A stretch of DNA of 64,000 nucleotides from an uncultured Bacteroidales bacterium. Lineage in GTDB: Bacteria > Bacteroidota > Bacteroidia > Bacteroidales > UBA932. The stretch spans positions 37,072 to 101,071 of the forward strand of contig CASGDV010000123.1 of the NCBI GenBank assembly GCA_949300335.1, read 5' to 3'. This document shows positions 30,188 through 38,884 of the stretch, in pieces. The stretch's first letter is position 1. Each line of letters begins with the position of its first letter. The notes under the pieces were generated by a model. The model was not told where the DNA came from and did no database searches. It saw only the letters and a list, made by a program, of their open reading frames with translations. The translations under genes were made by a program, and so were the position numbers.

Positions 30188-31652
30188 ATGTTACGATATT
30201 TTTAAGGAAACATTCATCCTTGAAATTCACGAAATACAACCTGTCTACAGCCCTTGTAATGGCGGTATACAGCCATTTCAGGTCATCCGTCTCGAGTTCG
30301 TCCTTCCAGAAAGGGTTGTCGATGAAGACACACTTCCACTGGCCGCCCTGGGATTTATGGCATGTTATGGCATTCGCATACTTTAGCTGCAATGCATTGT
30401 AATACCTGTCTTCACGTATCGCCTCATACCGTTTCCTCTTGTTCGCTATATGCGAATAATCCTCATTTACACCTGCATACAACATATTCTGCTGATCATA
30501 GGTAAGTGATGCACTTTCCGAATCCAGCGTATCAAGTATCACCTTGGCACTTATTTCCTGATCATCATAGTCCGGAAGGCTCAGACGGGCATCCGCAAAA
30601 TGAAATCCGTACCTTTCCTCAAAGTTCGAAATCTTCCGGAGCTTGGCGATATCCCCATTGGCGATATAATCGAGTCCTTCAACCTTTTCAAGAAACTGAT
30701 AGCAGTTCTTGACTATCATGAGCTTGTCATCACGGACAAGTCTTTCTTCCTTGTATTGTACCGCCGACCTTATTCCCATATTGTATTTGTTGGCCCGTTT
30801 GTTCGAACGGCACAATACAATCGTTTCGTCCTCGCCATATGATGAATAGGCATCGGAAAGAGTTTCGATGAGTTCGCTTCCGTCTATCCGCTTCACATCA
30901 TCATATCCGGAGATATCCAGTCCGAGATCTGATAACCTCAACGGACCGTGCTCCCATGAGATTCCATTCTGAAATGCCGAAATCATGTTCCTTACTGTCG
31001 TAGCATTATGCAGAATCCCGGATTCCTTCTGCTGACGGACAACGGTTGTCAGTTCGGAATAGTCACGGACACCGAAGACCGACATGTAGTCGGGAGACAA
31101 GGCCGGACTGGCATCAAGCCCTACAGGCGGGAGCTGTGCTGAATCTCCCATCAGGATTAGCTTGCAGTTCCTTCCGCGCCTTACAAAATTCACAAGATCA
31201 TCAAGAAGATTTCCAGTACCGAACCACGAGGTGCTCTGCGATGCTTGAGTTTCTATACCTATCAGGGAAACTTCGTCTACTATGAACAAAGCATCCTTTT
31301 CCTTGTTCGGAGCTATCGAGAACTCTCCGGTCCCGTCATTGGTGACAGTATTCTGTCTGTATATGCATTTATGGACAGTCATTGCAGGCATACCGGCATA
31401 GGAAGAGAATACTTTCGCGGCTCGTCCGGTAGGAGCAAGCAGGACACATTTAATGTCCAGCCCTTTCAGAAAGGAAATTACGGCAGACAAGGCTGTTGTC
31501 TTTCCCGTACCGGCATATCCGTTCACTACCATTATATCCTCATCGCCTGACAGGAATTCCGAAATCTTTTTCAGCAGTGCATCCTGGCATGAGGTCGGAG
31601 CATATCCCAGTCCGGAAAGAAAGCCGGAATACATGTAATCAGAAGTTCCCAT
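30180..31652 (-). CDS. RecD-like ATP-dependent DNA helicase (SF1B)
   Basis: 490 residues from the ATG at 31652. The open frame extends upstream to 32213, but those ~187 codons lie over trkH and encode a Cys/Arg/His-rich shadow, while MGTSDYMYSGFL matches the start of the family and forms a TAATG junction with trkH. Motifs: Walker A VNGYAGTGKTT, Walker B FIVDEVSLIG, motif III MGDSAQLPPVG, the UvrD_C_2 segment ANAITCHKSQGGQW and YTAITRAVDRLYF. It probably unwinds DNA 5'-3'. It lacks the N-terminal helix-hairpin-helix part of RecD2. Role likely recombination or repair. Confidence 0.88.
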   Translation of the reverse strand: MGTSDYMYSGFLSGLGYAPTSCQDALLKKISEFLSGDEDIMVVNGYAGTGKTTALSAVISFLKGLDIKCVLLAPTGRAAKVFSSYAGMPAMTVHKCIYRQNTVTNDGTGEFSIAPNKEKDALFIVDEVSLIGIETQASQSTSWFGTGNLLDDLVNFVRRGRNCKLILMGDSAQLPPVGLDASPALSPDYMSVFGVRDYSELTTVVRQQKESGILHNATTVRNMISAFQNGISWEHGPLRLSDLGLDISGYDDVKRIDGSELIETLSDAYSSYGEDETIVLCRSNKRANKYNMGIRSAVQYKEERLVRDDKLMIVKNCYQFLEKVEGLDYIANGDIAKLRKISNFEERYGFHFADARLSLPDYDDQEISAKVILDTLDSESASLTYDQQNMLYAGVNEDYSHIANKRKRYEAIREDRYYNALQLKYANAITCHKSQGGQWKCVFIDNPFWKDELETDDLKWLYTAITRAVDRLYFVNFKDECFLKNIVTYV

Positions 31653-33103
31653 TATCTTTTCCTGTGGAACAACATCGAGAATACTATGAATATAGGGAAT
31701 ATTTCGACACGTCCCAATATCATTTCCACCGAATATATAATCTTGGCGAAAAACGGCTGGGATGAATAATTTCCCATGGTTCCCAGGGAATCCAGTCCGG
31801 GCCCGACATTTCCAAGGGAAGCGATGGAGCCGGAAAAAGCTTCTTCCACATCGACACCGACAGCCATGAGCAATATGGTCGAAACGAACAGTATCAAGCC
31901 ATACAGTACTATATACAGCAGCACGGATATCACCACGGAATCCGGGAGCTGATGATTGTCCAGACGGACCTGGCATACCGATGACGGATGCAAACGTTTC
32001 TGTATAGAATTCGAAATGGCCTTGAAGGATATGCAGAGCCTGTCGGCCTTCACTCCTCCGGCCGTAGAACCGGAACAGCCGCACTGGAATGCAGCGAACA
32101 TGAGGACTATTCCGGAGAAAAAGGGCCAGGATGCATTGTCCGCTTGTCCGAACCCTGTCGTCGTTATGAAACTTACTACCTGGAACGTCGCATCCCGTGC
32201 CGCTTTCCACCACTCCTTGTATCCTCCCTGGGTCATCAGGTTGATTATTATGAGTACCGACATTACTGCGATGGAACCCAGATAATATTTGACCACATCG
32301 GTTTTCAGAGGTTTCAGGGAATGCCTTACAAGCAATGTAAAAATTGTCCCGAAATGCATGGCGGACAATGTCATGAACACCATGAGAATCAGTTCTATCC
32401 AGAATGAATCATAATATGCCACGGAAAGATTCCTTGTACTGAAGCCTCCTGTCGCTACCGTACTGAATGAATGGTTTACCGCATCATAAAGCGACATCCC
32501 TGCCAGACATAAAAAGAAAGTTTCCACAATGGCAAGACCGGTATAGACGCCTGCGATGATGAAGACCGTCTTGCTCGACTTGTAACGGTAGCCTTCCCTT
32601 GAAAGTGACGATAATTCTATATTCGTGAGCCTTAGTCTGAAAGGAGCGGTATCAGGCATGACAAGAAGCAGGAAGACAACGACACCCAACCCACCGATGA
32701 AATGCGTGGACGACCTCCAGAACAGAAGACTTCTCGGCAGAGCCTCGACATCGGTCAATATGGTCGATCCGGTGGTCGTGTAACCGGAAACACTTTCGAA
32801 CCATGCGTTGACCAGAGAAAACTCCCCTCCCCACAGGACATACGGAAGCATTCCGAAAACAAAGGAAAGCATCCATGAAAGCACGATTATCAGAAACCCG
32901 TCCTGCAGCGATATGGAAGCATTTGTCCTGACGAATATGAACGGGAAAGATCCGACGATGAGAGTTATTATGAAACTTATGGCCAAAGGTCCGAATGCGG
33001 AATCCATGCCGTCCATGATGGAAACCACCAGTGACAGAAACATGAAAAGGGCGCTTACCAGAAGGGCAAGTCCGACATTTCTCGATATTACCTTTACATC
33101 CAT
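31652..33103 (-). CDS. trkH: TrkH-family potassium uptake protein
   Basis: 483-residue inner-membrane K+ channel subunit with four M1-P-M2 repeats. Selectivity-filter-like segments follow each P helix: SGYTTTGSTIL, STVATGGFSTRN, ITTTGFGQADN and IASLGNVGPGLDS. It should need a cytoplasmic RCK partner, and trkA lies about 8.6 kb away on the other strand. It starts by TAATG overlap with the upstream orphan sensor and ends by TAATG overlap with the helicase, so the three are tightly coupled. Confidence 0.93.
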   Translation of the reverse strand: MDVKVISRNVGLALLVSALFMFLSLVVSIMDGMDSAFGPLAISFIITLIVGSFPFIFVRTNASISLQDGFLIIVLSWMLSFVFGMLPYVLWGGEFSLVNAWFESVSGYTTTGSTILTDVEALPRSLLFWRSSTHFIGGLGVVVFLLLVMPDTAPFRLRLTNIELSSLSREGYRYKSSKTVFIIAGVYTGLAIVETFFLCLAGMSLYDAVNHSFSTVATGGFSTRNLSVAYYDSFWIELILMVFMTLSAMHFGTIFTLLVRHSLKPLKTDVVKYYLGSIAVMSVLIIINLMTQGGYKEWWKAARDATFQVVSFITTTGFGQADNASWPFFSGIVLMFAAFQCGCSGSTAGGVKADRLCISFKAISNSIQKRLHPSSVCQVRLDNHQLPDSVVISVLLYIVLYGLILFVSTILLMAVGVDVEEAFSGSIASLGNVGPGLDSLGTMGNYSSQPFFAKIIYSVEMILGRVEIFPIFIVFSMLFHRKR

Positions 33104-33945
33104 TAGTTTACTTTGTTTGAGGTATTCATGAAGTTTCTCCTTTCCTTCAACCTCTTCCTGAGTTCGATATTTTCCTCGACAAGTTCGGAAAGCTCGCCAT
33201 TGAGCGCAATGAATTCATCATCTCCGTCGAACTCATATGAATATTTCCTGCCGTACTGCCTGTATTCGCCGAGTTTGAACAGCATTTTTTTCAGAGGCTT
33301 GACATAATAGACTAGCAGATAGAACATCAGGAGCAGGAGAAGCGCCAGTCCGGCACCCACGGTAACGACGCCAGGAATGATGCTCCTGTAATATCCCTGC
33401 TGGAAGGTCTGGGAATTTTCCTTGAGGTCGGAATAAATCACATGATTCAGCTTCCCAATATAGTCCTTGAACACCTGATAGCTTGGCTGCAATCTTTCAA
33501 AATACCATTCCCTGGAATTGATAAAATCCGAAACCAGTACATTTTTCAGTTCAAGTGAAGTAAGCATATATGCCGTGTATGAATATATTACGGAATCGGC
33601 CATAGGCAGATTCATTGAGGACAGAGGCCTGCTTATGCTGTCGCATCTGTCTATATAGCCTTTCTGGTCGAGACTGAGAAATTTTTCCGCATCGGCAGAA
33701 CCCATCAGTTCCAGAATCTGCGTATTGTATTCGTCACAGTTCGAGACAAGACGCTGCGACTCGTTGATACTGTTGATATTGGACGCTATGAGATCGGATA
33801 TATAGTCGCTCATGCGTCTGTACTCTATCACGGAAATCACGCTGGACAACACCAGTATGGCAGCGATTGACATCAGGCTTGCCACCAGCTTGTTGGTTAT
33901 TCCGGATTTACGGTTTCTGATATTCTTGAAAAACTTCGCAACCAT
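33103..33945 (-). CDS. Orphan membrane sensor-like protein (four-helix periplasmic domain, HAMP-like linker, no output domain)
   Basis: 280 residues: membrane helix about 20-42, a helical periplasmic domain (about 45-185) resembling 4HB/methyl-accepting sensor modules, a second membrane helix (about 188-215), then a HAMP-like stretch with PLKKMLFKL and a coiled coil (VEENIELRKRLKERRN) that simply ends. No histidine kinase, cyclase or methyl-accepting domain follows. It is the first gene of the trkH unit, so it may sense a condition and modulate TrkH or a partner. The family is not one I recognise by name. Confidence 0.65.
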   Translation of the reverse strand: MVAKFFKNIRNRKSGITNKLVASLMSIAAILVLSSVISVIEYRRMSDYISDLIASNINSINESQRLVSNCDEYNTQILELMGSADAEKFLSLDQKGYIDRCDSISRPLSSMNLPMADSVIYSYTAYMLTSLELKNVLVSDFINSREWYFERLQPSYQVFKDYIGKLNHVIYSDLKENSQTFQQGYYRSIIPGVVTVGAGLALLLLLMFYLLVYYVKPLKKMLFKLGEYRQYGRKYSYEFDGDDEFIALNGELSELVEENIELRKRLKERRNFMNTSNKVN

Positions 33946-33967
33946 TTCAAACTAAACCTACGAACAG

Positions 33968-34000
33968 CAAAGATAGCGAATAAGTGAGAACAAAGGCAAA
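33968..34000 (-). promoter_or_regulatory. Promoter of the sensor-trkH-helicase-DPP IV unit
   Basis: Minus strand: TTTG (34000-33997), 21-base spacer, TATCTTTG (33975-33968), about 23 bases before the ATG at 33945. A palindrome at 34008-34022 lies just upstream. Confidence 0.65.
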
Positions 34001-34007
34001 TTTTTTA

Positions 34008-34022
34008 TTTGACTTTGTCAAA
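34008..34022. promoter_or_regulatory. Palindrome upstream of the trkH-unit promoter
   Basis: Perfect 6-bp arms TTTGAC / GTCAAA around a TTT centre, about 7 bases upstream of the -33 box. It is shaped like a dimeric regulator site. It has no T-tract on the minus strand, so it is a poor terminator for the TRIC gene. Confidence 0.35.
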
Positions 34023-34041
34023 CGGACAATTTCAATCACCG

Positions 34042-34653
34042 CTACTGGTCTTCCGGCTTCAGTGACGGGAGACTGATACCGAATTTGACAGAGAGCAGTC
34101 TCACTATGATTACGGCAAGAGCCGAAATAACCTGGACAAAGACCTGCGGAAGCTCCATGAGAAGGCAAAGATAATATACAATTCCGCCGCATACACATGC
34201 TACAGCATATATATCCTTTCTGAATATCAAGGGAACTTCATTTATGAATATGTCCCTGAACATTCCTCCTGCCGCCCCGGTTATCGCTCCCATAATTATA
34301 TTGACCCATACCGGAAAACCTGCGGCTATGCTGCATTCCACTCCGACTACAGTGAACAATCCTATTCCTATAGCATCGAAAATGAAGAATGTATTGTCCA
34401 GTCTGACAACATATTTTCTGAAAATTATCACAAACAGCAATGCCAGCCCGGTAATTATGACATATGACGGCTGTCCCATCCAGAAAGGAGTCACATCCAG
34501 CATCAAGTCCCTTAGGGTTCCTCCCCCGACAGCTGTGACGAACCCTACCACATAAGCTCCGAACAGGTCGAAATTCTTTGCAGCGGCAAGCCTGACTCCG
34601 CTGATTGCAAAAGCAAACGTACCGAAATAATCGATTACTGTGATGAAATCCAT
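34042..34653 (-). CDS. TRIC-type cation channel family protein (UPF0126)
   Basis: 203-residue membrane protein with about seven helices and the two-fold repeat of the prokaryotic TRIC/YicG family. Each half carries a Gly-rich kinked helix and the RD motif: VGGGTLRDLMLDVTP and GAAGGMFRDIFINEVP. Prokaryotic members conduct monovalent cations, but the physiological ion here is not known. It is transcribed alone, divergently from the TIGR02757 gene, from its own -7 box. Confidence 0.88.
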   Translation of the reverse strand: MDFITVIDYFGTFAFAISGVRLAAAKNFDLFGAYVVGFVTAVGGGTLRDLMLDVTPFWMGQPSYVIITGLALLFVIIFRKYVVRLDNTFFIFDAIGIGLFTVVGVECSIAAGFPVWVNIIMGAITGAAGGMFRDIFINEVPLIFRKDIYAVACVCGGIVYYLCLLMELPQVFVQVISALAVIIVRLLSVKFGISLPSLKPEDQ

Positions 34654-34676
34654 TTTACAATCTGTAATTCAAGGCG

Positions 34677-34684
34677 CAAAAATA
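34677..34684 (-). promoter_or_regulatory. -7 box for the TRIC gene
   Basis: TATTTTTG on the minus strand, 24 bases before the ATG at 34653. It is back to back with the plus-strand box at 34699. Confidence 0.4.
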
Positions 34685-34698
34685 TAAAATATTTTGAG

Positions 34699-34706
34699 TA
34701 CTTTTG
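34699..34706 (+). promoter_or_regulatory. -7 box for the TIGR02757-kinase-tldDE unit
   Basis: TACTTTTG, 22 bases before the ATG at 34728. No matching -33 box. Confidence 0.4.
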
Positions 34707-34727
34707 CGAGTTCTATAGATATATTAC

Positions 34728-35426
34728 ATGGACAACCGTACAAGACAGCAGCTCATCGAATGGGCGGAAAAATACAATGACCCCGTATACTTTCAGGAAG
34801 ATCCGATAATTTTTCCCGGAAAATTCGCCGAGGGATACGGGAAAGGCCTGTTTTCGAAAGCGGATGTGGAGATTGCAGCAGTTTTTGCAGCTCATCTCGC
34901 ATGGGGAAGACGGTCTATGATAGTCAGGGACTGCGGTAGATTGTTCGATGAAATGAACTGGTCCCCGTACGGATACATAATGAACGGGGAATACAGGAAT
35001 GACCGGACCAGCCTCCACAGAACTGTGAAATGGTCCGACTTCGCCATGATATGCGGCAGACTTAAGGATATGTACAGCGCGAGACAGTCGATGGAAGGCA
35101 TGAGCGTTAGCGAAATCCGGGGCAGCATATTCGGAAGCAAGGATGATCCCGTGGCCCCCAACAAGAAAATAAACATGATGAGAAGATGGCTTGTAAGAGA
35201 TGACGGGAAAGTGGATTTGGGGATATGGAAGGAAACTTCTGCGGCAGACCTGCTCATACCGCTCGATGTCCATGTTCATGCCACCGCCACGGCCATGGGT
35301 CTGACAGAAAGAAAAGCCAAAGACATGAAGACAGTCCTGGAAATAACGGATGTCTTCAACGATATTTTCCCCGGAGATCCGTGCAAGGGAGACTATGCAT
35401 TGTTCGGATACGGAGTTACACATTGA
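34728..35426 (+). CDS. TIGR02757 family protein (DUF2400)
   Basis: 232 residues. It matches the conserved Bacteroidota/Epsilonproteobacteria family by YNDPVYFQEDPIIFP near the N-terminus, DVEIAAVFAAHLAWGRRSMI and the C-terminal DIFPGDPCKGDYALFGYGV. Sequence features such as PLDVHVHATATAMGL recall helix-hairpin-helix DNA glycosylase folds, but no catalytic Lys/Asp pair of endonuclease III type is clear. Function is unknown. It is first in a plus-strand run, with 14 bases to the kinase gene. Confidence 0.8.
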   Translation: MDNRTRQQLIEWAEKYNDPVYFQEDPIIFPGKFAEGYGKGLFSKADVEIAAVFAAHLAWGRRSMIVRDCGRLFDEMNWSPYGYIMNGEYRNDRTSLHRTVKWSDFAMICGRLKDMYSARQSMEGMSVSEIRGSIFGSKDDPVAPNKKINMMRRWLVRDDGKVDLGIWKETSAADLLIPLDVHVHATATAMGLTERKAKDMKTVLEITDVFNDIFPGDPCKGDYALFGYGVTH

Positions 35427-35440
35427 ATAAAATATGAGAT

Positions 35441-36025
35441 ATGCCTAATCTATACATCGTGTCTGGATGCAACGGGGCCGGAAAGACTACGGCATCCTAT
35501 ACCCTGCTTCCCGAAATGCTGGAATGCAGCCAGTTCGTGAATTCCGACGAGTTCGCCAAGGGTCTGTCACCATTCAGTCCCGAATCGGCATCGATACAGG
35601 CCAGCAGGCTCATGCTGCTGAAGATAAGATACCTTTTCCAGAGAAAAAAAGACTTCAGCATCGAGACGACTCTGGCGACCAGAACCCTGAAAAAGATGGT
35701 AAGCATTGCCCAGAGCGAAGGCTACAGTGTCACAATCCTGTATTTCTGGCTCGATTCGCCGGACCTCGCCGTCAAGAGAGTCAAGGCAAGGGTGGCCGCA
35801 GGGGGGCACAATATACCCGAAGAAACTATCAGGCGCAGATACCAGGTCGGTGTGGAATACTTTTTCAAGGAATATATTCCCCTGTGCGACAGATGGATTC
35901 TGGCAGACAATTCCAAAGTTCCGTTCCGTGTAATCGCGGAAGGAAGCAGGAACGATATAATCAAAATCAGGGATGAAGAGACTTTCATAAGGATAAAAGC
36001 CATGGCATATGGCGACACGATTTGA
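35441..36025 (+). CDS. Zeta-toxin-like P-loop kinase
   Basis: 194 residues. Walker A SGCNGAGKTTASY at the N-terminus, the conserved Asp-containing segment FVNSDEFAKGLSP, and SIETTLATRTL match the zeta toxin/AAA_33 kinase family. Zeta toxins phosphorylate UDP-N-acetylglucosamine, but many chromosomal relatives are uncharacterised kinases. No epsilon-like antitoxin is encoded next to it. It lies 14 bases after the TIGR02757 gene and just ahead of tldD, suggesting co-transcription. Confidence 0.78.
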   Translation: MPNLYIVSGCNGAGKTTASYTLLPEMLECSQFVNSDEFAKGLSPFSPESASIQASRLMLLKIRYLFQRKKDFSIETTLATRTLKKMVSIAQSEGYSVTILYFWLDSPDLAVKRVKARVAAGGHNIPEETIRRRYQVGVEYFFKEYIPLCDRWILADNSKVPFRVIAEGSRNDIIKIRDEETFIRIKAMAYGDTI

Positions 36026-36035
36026 TTCAACACAG

Positions 36036-37463
36036 ATGACAGAAAACAGATTTACGGATATTTTCAATGTAACGGTACCGGATCTTGAAAGGCTTGTCGC
36101 AGCGGCACTGTCCCGCGGAGGAGATTATTCGGACCTGTATTTCGAATATTCATCATACGGAGAACTCCTGCTCCGTGACGGAGCCGTCACTTCAGGAGGC
36201 TTCCATGTCGACTATGGAGTGGGAATCAGGGTTCTCAAAGGAGAAAAAACGGGATATGCATATTCCGAAAGCACGGCCATGAAAGACATGCTGGCCGCGG
36301 CGCAGACTGCGGCAATAATAGCAGGAAGCTGTACTGCAAAGGAAGTCCCTCCGGTACGGGTTTCAAGACCTGCATCACCGGATTTCTACGGTATGAAGGA
36401 AAGTTGGAACAATGTTCCGGCAAGCCGTTTTCTCCCGTTTCTGAAAGATTTGGAAAACAGGATTTATTCCAAAGACCAGAGGGTGGTAAAAGTGCTCGCC
36501 CGCCTGTCATACTCGGAAAGTGAAATCATGATGTTCAACTCTTACGGAGAACTGACATGCGACTCCAGACCGATGGGAAACGTAAGTGTCTCAGTCATTA
36601 TGAATGAAAACGGCAACACTGAAAACAAATCAGTTTCCAGAAGTTTCAGGATGGGAGCCGAAATGATTTCGGGAGAACTCGCAGACGAGCTTGCGTCCGA
36701 AGCCGTTTCAGGAATGGATGAAAGATTCAGGGCGGGAAGGCCGGAAGGAGGCATAATGCCGGTAGTAATGGGAGCAGGTGCATCAGGGATACTGCTGCAT
36801 GAAGCGATGGGACATGCATTCGAAGCCGATTTCAACAGAAAGGGGCAGTCGGTATTTTCGGACAGGATGGGACAGAAGATATGCAACGAGTCAATCAGCA
36901 TAGTGGATGACGGGACACTGTACGGGAACAGGGGTTCATGCAATTTCGATGACGAAGGAATCCCCGGACAGAAAACATATATGGTACGGAACGGAATACT
37001 CGCATCCTACCTCCATGACAGAATCAGTGCGAAATGGTTCGGCACATCCCCTACAGGGAACGGAAGGAGGGAATCGTTCCGTTTCAATCCGATACCGAGA
37101 ATGAGGTCTACCTATATGGAAAACGGCCCGGAAGATCCTAAAGACATAATAGCCTCCGTGCAAAAGGGAATATATGTCGATGAATTTTCAAACGGGCAGG
37201 TAAAGATCGGCGAAGGGGATTTCACCTTTTATGTAAAAAGCGGCTTTCTCATAGAGAACGGCAGGCTTGGAGATCCGATCAAGGACATAAACATCATCGG
37301 GAACGGTCCGAAGGCACTGTCCGACATAATCGCCGTCGGGAACGACCTGAAAATAGACAATGGAATATGGACATGCGGGAAAGGACAAAGCGCTCCCGTA
37401 ACATGCGGTATACCGACTGTCCTTGTAAGAAGCCTTACAGTTGGAGGTTCTGCCGGTGAATAA
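36036..37463 (+). CDS. tldD: TldD metalloprotease subunit
   Basis: About 475 residues from the ATG at 36036. An in-frame ATG at 36009 would overlap the kinase gene by 17 bases and is also possible. The zinc-protease motif HEAMGHAFEADF is intact near residue 250, and the C-terminal half shows the TldD/PmbA beta-structure region (GGSAGE end). TldD with TldE forms a heterodimeric protease that degrades unfolded or leader peptides and, in E. coli, the CcdA antitoxin. tldE follows after 21 bases. Confidence 0.9.
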   Translation: MTENRFTDIFNVTVPDLERLVAAALSRGGDYSDLYFEYSSYGELLLRDGAVTSGGFHVDYGVGIRVLKGEKTGYAYSESTAMKDMLAAAQTAAIIAGSCTAKEVPPVRVSRPASPDFYGMKESWNNVPASRFLPFLKDLENRIYSKDQRVVKVLARLSYSESEIMMFNSYGELTCDSRPMGNVSVSVIMNENGNTENKSVSRSFRMGAEMISGELADELASEAVSGMDERFRAGRPEGGIMPVVMGAGASGILLHEAMGHAFEADFNRKGQSVFSDRMGQKICNESISIVDDGTLYGNRGSCNFDDEGIPGQKTYMVRNGILASYLHDRISAKWFGTSPTGNGRRESFRFNPIPRMRSTYMENGPEDPKDIIASVQKGIYVDEFSNGQVKIGEGDFTFYVKSGFLIENGRLGDPIKDINIIGNGPKALSDIIAVGNDLKIDNGIWTCGKGQSAPVTCGIPTVLVRSLTVGGSAGE

Positions 37464-37484
37464 CTGATTTGATAAAGACAGACA

Positions 37485-38855
37485 ATGATGAATTCAGGAA
37501 TTATCAGCGAGGAAGACAAGAGAAAGGCGGGCCTGTTCATGGCTTCCGCCCTGGAACAAGGTGCGGACATGGCAAGGATATCGTTGTCCAAAAGTATTCT
37601 GGACAGTTTTTCGTTTTTGAACGGAGAACTGGACAAGGTTTCGCATTCTGCGGACTGTTCCGTTTTCATCCATCTGTTCGTGGAAGGCAGATACGGAACA
37701 TTCTCCACGAACAGACTGGAGGAAAGCAGTATCGGAGATTTCATTGGCAGGGCTATCGAAACGACCCGGATGCTTGCTGAAGACAGATGCCGGACTCTTG
37801 CGGACATTTCAAGAACTGCCGCAAATGCAAGGACCGGCACCGAACTCGGGTTGTGCGACGAAAGCTACTTTTCTCTGGACTCCTCCGACAGACTCAGGAA
37901 AGCCATGTCCGGATGCGGTTTCAATAAAATGAAAAACACGGATTCATATAAAGTCATATCCGAGGAATTCGAATATTCCGACTCGATAGATGACAATTAT
38001 CTGATAGACTCCAACGGATTCGAGGGAAGACATGTGGAAACCTCTTTCGCCGTTTGCTCTGAAACAACCGTTTCAGATTCCGGCGGTCTTAAATACAGCG
38101 GTTACTGGTGGGATTCCTCCCCGTTCCTCAACAATCTGGATATATCGGACTGTTCTGAAACATCGCTCAGGAGGGCTGCCGCCTGCATGAATCCTCAAAA
38201 GAGAAGGAGCGGCAAATACAATATGGTAGTTGACTGCAGTGTAAGTTCCAGGCTCATAGCTCCAGTAATCACCGCGCTTGGGGCCGGGAACATCCAGCAG
38301 AAGAATTCGTTCCTGTCGGAAAGCCTTGGCAGGAAAGTCTTTTCGGAAAAACTTACCGTCACCGACAGGGCTACAGATTTCGGGAAACCCGGTTCCAGAC
38401 TCTTCGACACAGAAGGTGTCGCTACCTCAGAAAGGAAAGTCATTGAAAAAGGAACCGTCAGGATGTTTTTCGTAAATACCTACATGTCGAACAAGACGGG
38501 AATGGCACCGACGGTCGAAGGCATATCCCGTCCGGTAGTGGAAGAATCCCAAAATTTGAAATCAGATGGGAAAAGAGTATCTTTGCGGGATTTGATGCGC
38601 CATTGCAGGAACGGAATACTGGTTACCGGTTTCAACGGAGGGAACTGCAACTCGTCCACCGGCAATTTTTCCTACGGCATTGAAGGTTTCGCTTTCCGCG
38701 ATGGAAAAATCACACATCCGGTAAAGGAAATGGTGATTACCGGAAACATGCTGGAACTTTGGAACAGCCTCGAAGCTGCAGGAGGTGACGCCAGGTCCTG
38801 TACCAGATGGCAGATTCCGTCCCTGGCATTCAGGAATGTGGATTTCAGCGCATGA
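37485..38855 (+). CDS. pmbA: TldE/PmbA subunit
   Basis: 456 residues of the PmbA/TldD family without the HExxxH motif, as expected for the TldE subunit. The family C-terminal signature is VTGFNGGNCNSSTGNFSYGIEGFAFRDGKI. It should pair with the TldD encoded immediately upstream. 29 bases separate it from slyD. Confidence 0.9.
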   Translation: MMNSGIISEEDKRKAGLFMASALEQGADMARISLSKSILDSFSFLNGELDKVSHSADCSVFIHLFVEGRYGTFSTNRLEESSIGDFIGRAIETTRMLAEDRCRTLADISRTAANARTGTELGLCDESYFSLDSSDRLRKAMSGCGFNKMKNTDSYKVISEEFEYSDSIDDNYLIDSNGFEGRHVETSFAVCSETTVSDSGGLKYSGYWWDSSPFLNNLDISDCSETSLRRAAACMNPQKRRSGKYNMVVDCSVSSRLIAPVITALGAGNIQQKNSFLSESLGRKVFSEKLTVTDRATDFGKPGSRLFDTEGVATSERKVIEKGTVRMFFVNTYMSNKTGMAPTVEGISRPVVEESQNLKSDGKRVSLRDLMRHCRNGILVTGFNGGNCNSSTGNFSYGIEGFAFRDGKITHPVKEMVITGNMLELWNSLEAAGGDARSCTRWQIPSLAFRNVDFSA

Positions 38856-38884
38856 AACGGATTATTGTTTAAATTTAATGAAAT

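Noticed and set aside
31653-32213. 187-codon N-terminal extension of the RecD-like helicase
   Set aside because: It is fully inside trkH in another frame and encodes Arg/Cys/His-rich shadow sequence. The TAATG junction gives the proper start.
34713-35423. 236-codon minus-strand frame opposite the TIGR02757 gene
   Set aside because: The plus-strand gene matches a conserved family and has a promoter. The minus frame has no domain.
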